From: Closterium sp. Naga37s-1
Lineage: Eukaryota > Streptophyta > Zygnematophyceae > Desmidiales > Closteriaceae
Length of the DNA stretch: 64,000 nt
Assembly: GCA_947471745.1 (NCBI GenBank)
Contig: CANJKZ010000502.1
Span: forward strand, 441,501 to 505,500
Direction of reading: 5' to 3'
The notes beneath the pieces were generated by a model. The model ran no database searches, was not told where the DNA came from, and saw only the letters and a list, made by a program, of their open reading frames with translations. The translations under genes and the position numbers were made by a program. Below are positions 12,923 to 26,100 of the stretch, in pieces (positions within the stretch are counted from its first letter, which is position 1; each line of letters starts with the position of its first letter).

Positions 12923-13776
12923 TGTTATGTGATGATATCATTTGCATTCACGCATGTCTTCCTCCCATCACATGTTCGTGCGTTGCATGCGTGGTGTGAG
13001 CGTGTGCAAGAATTTGTGTTTGGTGTGGTTTGGATTCTCTGAGTGTGTGTGAATGTTATGTGGCTTGAGCAGATATCTGAAGTGACTCCTCTACTGAAGA
13101 GCTTTCGAACGAACCAAGAATCGTTGCGATCGGAGCAAGAACGACGAAGTTTTGTTCGTTCGAAGTTTTGATTGGGATGCGACGACTTTGAGAAGTTTGT
13201 TGAGTGACTCAATATGGGGTACAGACTTTTGGGGGTAAAGAAATTCGTCCCCATCACTGTAGATGCAGCCAAGTGGTTGGGAAAAACCAAATTGGGTTGG
13301 CTAGTGTGGCCAACTTGGGTGAGGTGGATTGTGGAGGTTGGGAAAGTGACAAAAGTAAAAGTGGGGTTTACTATAGGGAGGGGATTTGATTTGCTTATGG
13401 GGTTTCCTTGGTTGGGGACTCCTTGGGACCTTCCCTCTCGTCCTCCTCTTCCTCCTACCTGGTTTCTAGCTACCTAACTCTCTTGTGTGAACTTGTGAGA
13501 CTACTGAGATTGATTTGAGATTCTATGGCAGCATACCCCCTAGTGCGCCGAAATTATTAACTCAATAAATACTTCACCGTTTTGTACGATTCGAACTGGG
13601 AATTATCGCCACGGTCTAGGGCTACGTTATATCCAAAATTGGTGAAGTTTCAACTGTGCGTTTTTCGTCGACGGCGTTTCTTGTGAAGTCGACGATCCTG
13701 TCCAGAATTCTAAGCCAACAGTTTTGTGATATTTCGGCCCCCAATTTTTCATAGACTCTGTCCTTAGTCTCTAACA
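12923..13776. mobile_element. Solo-LTR-like insertion within the satellite
   Basis: An 854-bp stretch unlike the satellite splits a unit within the word GGTAATAGGCCC. It starts TGTTATGTG and ends TCTCTAACA, so it has TG...CA ends with a short inverted match (TGTTA/TAACA). The flanking bases, GTAAC and GTTTA, could be a degraded 5-bp target duplication but are not identical. It contains no recognisable protein. An LTR left by recombination between two LTRs is the best reading; a different kind of insertion cannot be excluded. Confidence 0.55.
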
Positions 13777-16700
13777 GTTTAGGCCCAGACAAGCGCAGTC
13801 ATGTGACCCGGCGGAAGAAAAACGCTCGGAACGAGCGCTTCCACCCCCAAAACGCGGAAGGATCCGCACATGTGCAGGAAGTGCAGCGGGCGCTCTTCAT
13901 TCGCGAGCGCCAATGACCGATGATGCTCGCAGCCCTCCCACGCCCTTGCTGGCTTGGTAATAGGACCAGGCAAGCGCAGCCACGTGACCCGGCGGAAGAA
14001 AAACACTCGGAACGAGCGCTTCCACCCCCAAAACTAGGAAGGATCCGCAAATGTGCAGGAAGTGCAGCGGGCGCTCTTCATTCGCGAGCTCCGATGACCG
14101 ATGACGCTCGCAACCCTCCCACGCCCTTGCTGGCTTGGCAATAGGCCCAGACAAGCGCAGCCACGTGACCCGGCGGAAGAAAAACGCTCGGAACAAGCGC
14201 TTTCACCCCCGAAATGCGGAAGGAACCGCACATGTGTACGAAGTGCAACGGGCGTTCTTCATTCGCGAGCGCCGATGACCGATGATGCTCGCAACCCTCC
14301 TATGCCCTTTCTGGCTTGGTAATAGGCCCAGACAAGCGCAGCCACATGACTCGGCGAGAGAAAAGCGCTCGGAACGAGCGTTTCCACCCCCGAAACTCGG
14401 AAGGATCCGCACATGTGCAGGAAGTGCAGCGGGCGCTTTTCATTCGCGAGCGCCGATGACCGATGATGCTCGCAACCCTCCCACGCCCTTTCTGGCTTGG
14501 TAATAGGCCCAGACAAGCACAGCTACATGACTCGGCGGAAGAAAAACGCTCGGAACGAGCGCTTCCATCCCCAAAATGCGGAAGGATCCGCACATGTGCA
14601 GGAAGTGCAGCGGGCGCTCTTCATTTGCGAGCGCCGATGACCGATGATGCTCGCAACCCTTCCATGCCCTTGTTGGCTTGGTAATAGGCCTAGACAAGCG
14701 CAGTCACGTGACCCGGCGTAAGAAAAATGCTCGGAACGAGCACTTTCGCCCCCGAAACGCGGAAGGATCCGCACATGTGCAGAAAGTGCAGCGGGCGCTC
14801 TTCATTCGCGAGCGCCGATGACTGATGATGCTCGCAGCCCTCCCACGCCCTTGCTGGCTTGGTAGTAGGACCAGGCAAGCGCAACCACGTGACCCGGCGG
14901 AAGAAAAACACTCGGAACGAGTGCTTCCACCCCCAAAACTAGGAAGGATCCGCAAATGTGTAGGAAGTGCAGCGGGCGCTCTTCATTCGCGAGCTCTGAT
15001 GACCGATGACGCTCGCAACCCTCCCACGCCCTTGCTGGCTTGGCAATAGGCCCAGACAAGCGCAGCCACGTGACCCGGCGGAAGAAAAACGCTCGGAACA
15101 AGCGCTTTCACCCCCGAAATGCGGAAGGATCCGCACATGTGTACGAAGTGCAGCGGACGTTCTTCATTCGCGAGCGCCGATGACCGATGATGCTCGTAAC
15201 CCTCCCATGCCCTTGCTGGCTTGGTAATAGGCCCAGACAAGCGCAGCCACATGACCCGGCGAGAGAATAGCGCTCGGAACGAGCGTTTCCACCCCCGACA
15301 CGCGGAAGGACCCGCACATGTGCAGGAAGTGCAGCGGGCGCTCTTCATTCGCGAGCACCGATGACCGATGATGCTCGCAACCCTCCCACGCCCTTGCTGG
15401 CTTGGTAATAGGACCACACAAGCGCAGCCACATGACCCGGCAGAAGAAAAACGCTCGAAACGGGCGCTTCCACCCCCAAAACGCGGAAGCATTCGCACAT
15501 GTTCAGGAAGTGCATCGGGCGCTCTTCATTCGCGAGCGTCAATGACTGATGACGCTCGCACCCCTCCCACGCCTTTGCTGGCTTGGTAATAGGCCCAGAC
15601 AAACGCAGTCACGTGACCGGGCGGAAGAACAACGCTCGGAACGAGCGCTTCCGCCCCCGAAACGCGGAAGGATCTGCACATGTGCAAGAAGTGCAGCGGG
15701 TGCTCTTCATTTGCGGGCGTCGATGACCGATGACGCTCGCAACCCTCCCACACCCTTGCTGGCTTGGTAATAGGCCCAGACAAGCGCAGCCACATGACCC
15801 GGCAGAAGAAAAACGCTCGTAACGAGCGCTTCCACCCCCGAAGCGCGGAAGGATCCGCACATGTGCAGGAAGTGCAGCGGGCGCTCTTCATTCACGAGCG
15901 CCGATGACCGATGACGCTCGCAACCCTCCCACGCCCTTGCTGGCTTGGTAATAGGCCTAGACAAGCGCAACCACTTGACCCGGCAGAAGAAAAACGCTCT
16001 GACGGGCGCTTCCACCCCCAGACCGTGGAAGGATCCGCACATGTTCAGGAAGTGCAGCGGGCGCTCTTCATTCGCGAGCGCCGATGACTGATGACGCTCG
16101 CAACCCTCCCACGCCCTTGATGGGTTGGTAATAGGCCCAGTCAAGCGCAGTCACGTGACCCGGCGGAAGAACAACGCTCGGAACCAGCGCTTCCGCCCCC
16201 GAAACGCGGAAGGATCCGCGCATGTGCACGAAGTGCAGCGGGCGCTCTTCATTCGCGGGCGCCGATGACCGATGACGCTCTCAACCCTCCCACACCCTTG
16301 CTGGCTTGGTAATAGGCCCATACAAGCGCAGCCACATGACCCCGCAGAAGAAAAACTCTCGTAACGAGCGCTTCCACCCCCGAAACGCGGAAGGATCCGC
16401 TCATGTGCAGGAAGTGCAGCGCGCGCTCTTCATTCGCGAGCGCCGATGACCGATGACGCTCGCAACCCTCCCACGCCCTTGCTGGCTTGGTAATAGGACC
16501 AGACAAGCGCAGCCACGTGACCTGGCAGAAGAAAAACGCTCGTAACGAGTGCAACGCAGAAGGATCCGCACATGTGTAGGAAGTGCAGCGGGCGCTCTTC
16601 ATTCACGAGTGCAGATGATCGATGATGCTCACAATCGTCCCGCGCCCTTGCTGGCTTGGAAATAGGACCAGACAAGCGCAGCCACGTGACCTGGCGGAAG

Positions 16701-19700
16701 AAAAACACTCGTATCGAGCGCTTCCGCCCCCGCAACGAAAAAGGATCCGCACATGTGTAGGAAGTGCAGCTGATGACCGATAATGCTCGCAACCCTCCCA
16801 CGCCCTTGCTGGCTTGGTAATAGGCCCAAAGAACCGTAGCCACATGACCCGGCGAAGAAAAAAAAAACTCTCGAAACGAGCGTTTCTACCCCCGAAATGC
16901 GAAAGGATCCGCACATGTGCAGGAAGTGCAGCGAGGCGCTCTTCTTTCGCGAGCGCCGATGACCGATGATGCTCGTAACCCTCCCACGCCCTTGTTGGCT
17001 TGGTAATAGGCCCAGACAAGCACAGCCACGTGACTCGGCGGAAGGAAACCGCCCGAAACAAGTGCTTCCATCCCCAAAATGCAGAAGGATCTGCACATGT
17101 GCAGGAAGTGTAGCGGGCGTTCTTCATTCGCGAGCGCCGATGACCGATGATGCTCGCAACCCTTCCACGCCCTTGCTGGCTTTGTAATAGGACCAAACAA
17201 TTGCAGCCACGTGACCCGGCGGAAGAAAAACGCTCGGAACGAGCACTTTCAACCCCAAAACGAGGAAGGATCAGCACATGTGTAGCAAGTGCAGTGGGCG
17301 CTCTACATTCGCGAGCGCCGATGACCGATGATGCTCGCAACCCTCCCACGCGCTTGCTGGCTTGGTAATAGGCCCAGACAAGTGCATCCACGTGGCCCGC
17401 TAGAAGAAGAACACTCGGAACGAGTGATTCCACCCCCAAAACGCAGAAGGGTCCGCACATGGGCAGGAAGTGCAGCGGGCGCTCTTCATTCTCGAGCGCC
17501 GATGACCGATGATGCTCCCAACCCTCCCACGCCCTTGCTGGCTTGGTAATACGCCCCGACAAGCGCAGCCACATGACCCGGCGGAAGAAAAACGCTCGGA
17601 ACGATCGCTTCCACCCCCAAAACGCGGAAGGATCCGCACATGTGCAGGAAGTGCAGCGGGCGCTCTTCATTCTCGAGCGCCGATGACCGATGATGCTCCC
17701 AACCCTCCCACGCCCTTGCTGGCATGGTAATAGGCCCAGACAAGCACAGCCACGTGACCCGGCGGAAGAAAAACGCTCGGAACGAGCGGTTCCACCCCCG
17801 GAACGCGGAAGGATTCGCACATGTGCAGGAAGTGCAGCGGGCGCTGTTCATTCGCGAGCACCGATGACTGATGATGCTCGCAACCCTCCCACGCCCTTGC
17901 TGGCTTGGTAATAGGACCAGAGAAGCGCAGGCACGTGACCCGGTGGAAGAAAAACGCTCGGAAAAAACGCTTCCACCCCCAAAACGCGGAAGGATTTGCA
18001 CATGTACAAGAAGTGCAACGGGCGCTCTTCATTCGCGAGCGCCGATGACCGATGATGCTCGCAACCCTCCCACGCCCTTGCTGGCATGGCAATAGGCCCA
18101 TACAAGCGCAGCCACGTGACCCGACGGAAGAAAAATGCTCAAAACGAGCGCTTCTACCCCCAAAAAGCGGAAGGTTCCGCACATGTGCAGGAAGTGCAGC
18201 GGGCGCTCTTCATTCGCGAACGCTGATGACTGATGATACTCGTAACCCTTGCACGCCCTTGCTGGCTTGGTAAGGCCCAGAAAAGCACAGCCATGTGACC
18301 CAGCAGAAGTAAAACGCTCGGATCGAGCGCTTCCACCCCTAAAACGCGGAGGGATCCGCACATGTGCAGGAAGTGCAGTGGGCGCTCTTCATTCGCGAGC
18401 GCTGATGACCGATGATGCTCGCAATCCTCCCACGCCCTTGCTGGCTTGGTAATAGGCCTAGACAAGCACAGCCACGTGACCCGGCGGAAGAAAAACGCTC
18501 GGAACGAGCGGTTCCACCCCCGAAACGCGGAAGGATTCGCACATGTGCAGGAAGTGCAGCGGGCGCTGTTCATTCGCGAGCACCGATGACTGATGATGCT
18601 CGCAACCCTCCCACGCCCTTGCTGGCTTGGTAATAGGACCAGACAAGCGCAGGCACGTGACCCGGTGGAAGAAAAACGCTCGGAAAAAGCGCTTCCACCC
18701 CCAAAACGCGGAAGGATTTGCACATGTGCAAGAAGTGCAACGGGCGCTCTTCATTCGCGAGCGCCGATGACCGATGATGCTCGCAACCCTCCCACGCCCT
18801 TGCTGGCATGGCAATAGGCCCATACAAGCGCAGCCACGTGACCCGGCGGAAGAAAAACGCTCAAAACGAGTGCTTCTACCCCCAAAACGCGGAAGGTTCC
18901 GCACATGTGCAGGAAGTGCAGCGGGCGCTCTTCATTCGCGAACGTCGATGACTGATGATGCTCGCAACCCTTGCACGCCCTTGCTGGCTTGGTAAGGCCC
19001 AGAAAAGCACAGCCATGTGACCCAGCAGAAGTAAAACGCTCGGATCGAGCGCTTCCACCCCTAAAACGCGGAGGGATCCGCACATGTGCAGGAAGTGCAG
19101 TGGGCGCTCTTCATTCGCGAGCGCCGATGACCGATGATGCTCGCAATCCTCCCACGCCCTTGCTCGCTTGGAAACAGGCTCAGATAAGCGCAGTGACCCG
19201 GCGGAAGAAAAACGCTCGGAACGAGCGCTTCCACCCCCAAAACGCGGAAGGAGCAGCACATGTGCAGGAAGTGCAGCGGGCGCTCTTCATTCGCGAGCGC
19301 CGATGACCGATGATGCTCGCAACCCTCCCACGCCCTTGCTGGCTTGGTAATAGGACCTGACAAGCACAGCCACGTGACCCGGCGGTAGAAAAACGCTCGG
19401 AACGAGCGGTTCCACCCCCGAAACGCGGAAGGATTCGCACATGTGCAGGAAGTGCAGCGGGCGCTGTTCATTCGTGAGCGCCGATGACCGATGATGCTCG
19501 CAACCCTCCCACGCCCTTGCTGGCTTGGTAATATGCCCAGACAAGCGCAGCCACGTGACCCGGCGGAAGAAAAACACTCGGAACGAGCACTTCCAGTGCC
19601 AAAATGCGGAAGGATCCGCTCATGTGCAGGAAGTGCAGCGGACGCTCTTCATTCGCGAGCGCCGATGACCGATGATGTCGCAACCCTCCCACGCCCTTGC

Positions 19701-20151
19701 TGGCTTGGTGAAAGGACCAGACAAGCACAGCTACGTGACCCGGCGGAAGAAAAACGCTCAGAACGAGCCCTTCTACCCCCAAAACGCGAAAGGATTCGCA
19801 CATGTGCAGGAAGTGCAGCGGGCGCTCTTCATTCGCGAACGCCGATGACCGATGATGCTTGCAACCCTCCCACGCCTTTGCTGGCTTGGTAATAGGCCCA
19901 GACAAGCGCAGCCACGTGACCTGGCGGAAGTAAAACGCTCGGAACGAGTTCTTCCACCCCCAAAACGCGGAAGGATCTGCTCAAGGGCAGGAAGTGCAGG
20001 GGGCGCTCTTCATTCGCGAGCGCCAATGTCTGATGATGCTCGCAACCCTCCCATGCCGTTGCATAGGCCCAGACAAGCGCAGCCACGTGACCTGGCAGAA
20101 GAAAAACGCTCGGAACGAGCGCTTCCACCCCCAAAACGCGGAAGGATCCGC
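13777..20151. repeat. 181-bp satellite array, right block (about 35 units)
   Basis: The period is 181 bp, read from recurrences of marker words such as TGATGCTCGCAACCCTCCCA. Each unit holds several inverted repeats: CGCTCGGAACGAGCG, the palindrome GCACATGTGC, the word CCACGTGAC, and GGCGCTC paired with GAGCGCC about 9 bases apart. Superimposed on the monomer are higher-order blocks: material from about 13.8 kb recurs 905 bp later (five units), and material from about 17.8 kb recurs about 722 bp later (four units). Short open frames recur every 181 bp on both strands and simply follow the repeat. The monomer length is close to that of nucleosome-phased centromeric satellites in plants, but location on the chromosome is unknown. 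Confidence 0.97.
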
Positions 20152-20369
20152 CAAGGGGCGGTATCAGCCCCATTTTCATTCGCCCCGCTAGGTGGCGGGT
20201 TCAGCCCCATTACTATTCGCCCCACCAGGGGGCTGTTTCAGCCTCATTGTCATTCACTCCACTAGGGGGCGATTTCAGCCCCATTACCATTCGCCCCACC
20301 AAGGGGCGGTTTCAGCCCCGTTACCATTCGCCCCAGTTTCGGCCCCATTACTATTCGCCCCGCCAGGTA
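20152..20369. repeat. 37-bp minisatellite (about 6 units)
   Basis: Right after the last satellite unit come about six imperfect copies of a 37-bp unit, roughly TTCAGCCCCATTACTATTCG followed by CCCCACCAGGGGGCTGT. Each copy contains a small inverted repeat, CGCCCC paired with GGGGCG. The last copies are shortened. Confidence 0.9.
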
Positions 20370-20618
20370 GTAAGCCGTTCTCCTCCCTCTCCCTCCCTTC
20401 TTGTCTATAATCTTTCATATCTTGTATCCCTTTCCATCCCCCATATGACTTCCTGCCATTCATCCCATCATTTGATTCGAATAATAGTTGTGTTCGTTAA
20501 TCGTTGCCACATACTCCTACCTCTGATGTCACTTGCGGTGAGGAGACCGCTTGTATCGACGATATTGATGACAATCTGGGATCGCACGATGGGAGTTTGT
20601 TCCACAAAGTTGATGTCA
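20370..20618. other. Unassigned spacer before the non-autonomous LTR element
   Basis: About 250 bp of moderate-GC sequence lie between the 37-bp repeat and the target duplication of the next LTR element. Short open frames cross it, but none resembles a known family. I see no RNA gene or promoter that I can support. Confidence 0.5.
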
Positions 20619-20623
20619 CATGG

Positions 20624-20902
20624 TGTAATGAATATGAATTCATTACTGTAGAGGCTGCTCCTAGCGAGGACAACCCCGAGCATTTCGCGTCAGTTTTGAG
20701 GTTCAGCCTACACTTTGGACCGAACCACTGCCGAGTCGCCCCGCACCAATCGCGACACTTCCAAACCATCCACGTCCCGAGGTCCTCGCCTACCACGGTT
20801 TCGACCCAATAAATGCATGCCTCTTTATCATTCTGGACACTCTGTAATTCTCATCCTTTTTATAAAGTATTCCGCGCACTCTTCTTAGTACAACTCATAA
20901 CA
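20624..20902 (+). repeat. 5' LTR of the non-autonomous element
   Basis: This is a 279-bp LTR of equal length to its partner at 31471-31749. A TATAAA-like word near 20868 lies within it. The CATGG duplication adjoins its outer edge, and the initiator-Met primer-binding site starts two bases inside. Confidence 0.95.
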
Positions 20903-23108
20903 CTTGGTATCAGAGCCTAAGTTCCTAGGTTCCCCGTTTTTTAGAGTGTATTACCCCTCGGGGGGGGACAGGGAAGGATGTCGTGGTGACAGGAGCAGCG
21001 CAAGAGCCGGCCAGGAGAACGGGTAGTTACTCCTAGCGGCCATGAATTTCAAGGCGCTCCTGTGGCACCGACGGATCCTTGCCCTCGACGGTCGAGATGG
21101 ACCGTGGCCTCCCTCCCCCCGGGTGGCGGACAGCTTTTGCTGTCGTCGCATTTAATTGCGTGAGTAAATTTCGTCGTTTCCGTTAATCTCGGCGCTGTTT
21201 TTATGCGGCAGTTGGCGTCAGGACGGTTGTCGTCACTGCATGCGCAAGATTCTCGGAGCAGCTGGTCGTGCGAGTTGAAGTTTTCACGTGGTCGTCAACT
21301 GCGCACGAAGAAATCGGAGTTAATGCGTGCGGCAAGTGGCGTCATGCGTTTTCGTCAAGTTGCGCACGAGAATCACGGAGGTCTTCGGCACGTTGTGAGC
21401 ATCGTCACTGTGCTCGAAGATTTCGGGTGGCTTCACGGCAGAAACGACAGCTGGCCGGACAGGCCAGGCGCATGGTGATTTGCGTCGGAAAATGCAAACG
21501 GCGAGGAGAGAAGGCGTGACGACTGCCCGAAGAAAGCGGGGGTCTACCGTCGTTCCGCCCGGGTGTGGCCGGTGTGGCTGCAGGAGGGTGCGTCGTTGGC
21601 GTTTTCGGCCGGTGCGGCACAGTGTGGGACGGAAGTTATTTTCGAACCGCGAAAAGTTCGGAAAAGGCCGCCTACGACTAGACTGTCTACGTTAGGGTCA
21701 CTTCTGCGCCTGCAACAAGGTCGGCCGAAATTTTCGGAGCAACAGCAGCAGCCGACACTGTACTTCAGGCGGCACAGGTTCCCCCTGATCAAGGGAAGTT
21801 GCGCCGCAGACAGGGCAGTACACCGACGGGACAACGGTTTATCGCAGCGTCTAGGCCCGCGAATTTCGCCTGGTCTACCAATCACAATAAACGGAGTTGC
21901 GACAAATACGGGTCTGGCGAGAAAAACGGATTCCGAGCTTCAGGAGGGGCGAAAACGACCTACTGCGACGACTTTTTGCTGAGGGCCGAGTTTTGCGGCT
22001 AAGCGGCGGTAGCAGAAGGAGCTCCCTACCGGCCAAAGTCTACCGACGTTTCACATACCTCACGCCCAGAAGGCCTCGAAAGCAATTCGTAAGTCCTATT
22101 GGCCACTGGATAAAAAGGTGGGGCCCTGTGTTTAGCCCTGTGCTGGCTAAAAAGCGCGGGTATTGCGCAAGTTCGACAGCTGGGCGTACAAGAAAATTTC
22201 AATGATGCGATACTGTTTCGGCCCCGACAAAACCGGACCATCGGCAACAGTTCCCCTGCCGAAAAAGTCGGAGCTGAAGAAATTGGTGCAGCTGTCGGAG
22301 TTTCTCCTAATTCAGCGGTCTACCCGACGGCGGTGTAGCGGCGAAGAAAGGGGTTTCCGAAGATGTGGAGTTCTAAATGCGATAGACGCGGTGGGCAACG
22401 AAGCGGCCGGTCCGACTGTTTGATCCGATAAACATGACCAGGCTACGATAGCGTTCGCGCCTTCACCGAATGTCAGAAAAATCACGGGCAACAAGGAGTT
22501 ATACCTCATCCGACAAAAGCGAACGCTGGGTGAACGGCGGCAAGCGAAATTGTCGGGGGGTGAAGACACAAAACAAATGGAGGGAAATTTGTGGGTGCTC
22601 CAGCAGATCTCCAGAGTGAAAGGTTGAGCCCATACACCAATCCACCGCGAATTTCGGAGTCTATTCGGTAGACCCCCGAAAGGGTTTGATATTGTTACAT
22701 GGAGGCGCGGCGAGCGGTGTATCGCCAAGGATAGCTGGGATTCGCTAAGTAATTTCGGCGGGTACGAAGACGGGTGAACGTCGGAGTACCAGGGTCAACG
22801 GCGGAAACGTCGGGGTTATGCGGCGGAAAATACTTCGGGACTACTTCAACAACCATGATTTTCGGGTGCAAATTCTTCGGCGAGATCTGCGGCGTTGATG
22901 CGGGCTAGGTTCCGTGAAATTCGGTCCCGGTAGACCCATGACTCTGGGTTCCGCACGAAAGAGCACCTCCTGTTGGTGGGTTGCTAGTGTGGTTAACCAT
23001 GGAGAGAAAAATGGCGACGGGTGGGCACGCTAGATACACCGGTTCTTCAAGGGGATAACCTGCAGGTGACCAAGACGTACGAGTATTTTCGGCACCGACA
23101 TTTACGGA

Positions 23109-26100
23109 TGTCAGAATGAACAAGTGTGTTTGCACTAGGAAAGAGTTGGGTACAAGTAGGAAACCCTAAACTTACTGTACCCCATAGTAACTACCCCACT
23201 ACAGCCTAAACAAACTGTAGCAGATATAACATTTGACACACCCCCATAGGCAAAGTGGGGGAGAGCAAGGGGTCACAAGACCAGTCAAGAAAGGCAAAGC
23301 AAGCTCAGGGTGGATCACAACGTCACCACACACTCTGAGCACAAGCAAAGTGCCACAAGGCCAGTCCACATGCAGAGGCATATATGCAACACAAACAGCA
23401 CAGTGATCTCTACCTAGCAAAGCAAGCATGCAGGTATATATATATATATAGATCACAGTACAAGCAAAGCCTACAGCAAGTGAGGAAAAGTGGGCACAAG
23501 CCCTAGCATAGTGCAGAAACGCTAATGATCACCAGACTGAAGTGCCTTGGTGAATATATCAGCAGTGTTGGCCCGAGTGGCCACGTAACGCAGACGAAGC
23601 TGACCACGCTGCTGCAACTCTCGAGTTAGGAAGTAACGCAGAGCGATGTGCTTCGTTCTGTGCTCCAGTCTGTGCTCCTCACACAAGGCAATGGTAGCCT
23701 TGTTGTCGACGTACAGCACTGGAGGAGTACGAGGCCGCTCTCCCAAGTCAGTCAGCAGGTAGGTGAGCCAGCGTAACTCCTGTGCAGCCATGGCTGTGGC
23801 GTAGATCTCAGCCTCACAACTGGAGCTGAGAACTGAAGACGAGCGTGTAGAACGCCAAGAAACTGAACCAGAGCCAAGGCTGAAGGTGTAACCCTGTGAC
23901 GACCGCTGAGTAGCCTGGTCGTCAACCCAAGAAGCGTCTGAGTGCCCAGTGAGGACAACTGAGCTCCTCCCTCCAAGCATGAGTCCCATGCCTGATGTAC
24001 TGCACAATTAGCGCAGTACCCTCTTAGCAGCATCCATGTGCACCTTTCGGTGCCGACCAGGAGCCACGTAGCGAGCCAGAAGGCCAAGAGGGTACGCGAG
24101 GTCAGGACGAGTGCAAGTCATCAGGTACATGAGACAGCCAACTAGCTCTGGGTAAGGACCACTCGGCTCTACGGACTCGTCCGAAGGTGGAGCTGAGAGC
24201 GAGTGACCTGTAGCCAGAGGAGTGGCCTGTGCCGAGGACCAGGTGAAGCCGAAGCGCTGAAGGACCTACTGCACCATGTGTGACTGAGTCAGTGTGATGG
24301 TGCGGCGTGCTCTGTCCCGGGTGATCTGCAAGCCAAGGTAGCTGCGCAGTTCACCCAGGTCTATGCACGTGTGTCTCTTCTGGAGCTCCGACTTCACCAG
24401 GGCGAGAGCCTCAGTGTCAGCAGTGGCAAAGACCAAGTCGTCGACGTACACGAGGATGTAGAACGGCGGCACCGAAGTGTCGGTGCGCAGAAACAGCGAT
24501 GGGTCAGCAGTAGAAGGCGCGAACCCAAGAGCCGCAAGTGTAGTCCTCAGTGTGTCGTGCCACTCACGTGGCGCCTGGCGAAGACCGTAGACCGGCCGCC
24601 GGAGGCTCCACTGGGTACCAAGAGGGAACGACCCAGTGAAGCCAGGAGGGCGGCGCAGCCAGATCTCCTCGTGCAGGCTGCCCTGCAAGAAAGCTGTGCT
24701 GAAGTCAAGAGAGTGAAGCTCGTAGTCACGCTGAGCGGCAACGTGCAGTAGCACCCGAAGAGTGGTCATCTTCGGGGTGGGGGAGAAGGTCTGGAAGAAG
24801 TCTACTCCATCTCGCTGACTGAAGCCTCGAGCAACGTAACGAGCCTTGAAGACAGGCGGAGAACCTGGAGGCCGCTTCACCCTGAAAATCCACATGCCAC
24901 TGACGATGTTCGCCCCAGGAGGGGGAACCTCGTCGACGTAAGTGCCAATGGACTTCTAGGATGCCATTTCTGCGTCCATGGCTGATTGCCACTGAGAGGA
25001 GTACTCACCCGCGATCGCCTCAGCGTAAGAGCGCGGGGTCGGGATGTCTGGTGCATCCGGGTCTCCCTCAGGTGCAATCAGCATGGACACGAGATGAGGT
25101 ACAGTGGCGGCAAAGCACTCAAACTCCTCCTGCCTGTCCTCAAGGACGTCCGTGCCAAGAGCACACTCACCCCCGACGGACGGAGGACAGACAGACTCAG
25201 ACTCAGACTCAGCAACAAGACTCGCAGCGTAGTCTAGACGACAGTGAGCAGCAAAGTCGACAAGCTCAGCAACTAAGGCAGACGCAGCAGCTGACTCAAA
25301 GGAAGGGTCAGTGACAGCAGTGGCCAGGAGACGCGTGACAGTAGGACTAGCAGCACGAAGAGAGTCAGACTCCGGGTCAGCAAGGGCAGGAAGAGAGGAC
25401 GCAGGAGGAGAAGGCAGCGGGACACGCTGTGGAGCAGTGGAAGGACGAAGCGCCATCTGGTGAGTGCCTGGGACAGCAGGAGGACGCTGACGCGGGACAC
25501 GACGACCAGTGCGAGCACCACGAACAGGTGACGCAGACCGAGACTCAGGCGACACAGGACGAGACGCAGGCTCACGACGCTCCGTAAGACCTCCTGTCGG
25601 ACCAGTGTAGGGAGAAGGACCAGGGAGTGGTGAGGCAGGCGGTAGCTGTGACAGCGACTGGACAGGCGGAGGACACTCTAAGGAGGGAGCAGGACAAGGA
25701 GGAGGCGGCTGACCAAGAACCTGCTGAAGGAGGGGAACGAAGTACGGCTGTGGCCATGAAGTGCCCCCAGAACCAGCAGAGACAGCACCAGAACCTCCAG
25801 CAGCAGCTCCAACTCGCTCAGCACCACCAGCAGCTCCAGTACCTCCAGCAGCACCAGCAGCACCACCAGCAGCTCCAGCAGCTCCAGTACCTCCAGCAGC
25901 ACCAGCAGCACCAGCAGCACCTCCAGCAGGACCAGCTCCAGCAGCTCCAGTAGCACCCCCAGTCCCAGCAGCTCCAGTACCGCAATTACGAGCACCTCCA
26001 GGACCAGTGGCTCCAGCACCTCCAGCGCCAACCCCAGGGTCAGCAGCAACACCAACTCCAGTAGGCTCAGCGCCCTCAGCTCCAGCTCCAGTAGCACCTC

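Noticed and set aside
13779-20265. Dozens of 60-400-residue frames on both strands with RILP-FGG-like or MMLATLPRPCWLGN-like repeats
   Set aside because: They recur every 181 bp with the satellite and appear on both strands, as expected of a GC-rich stop-poor repeat.
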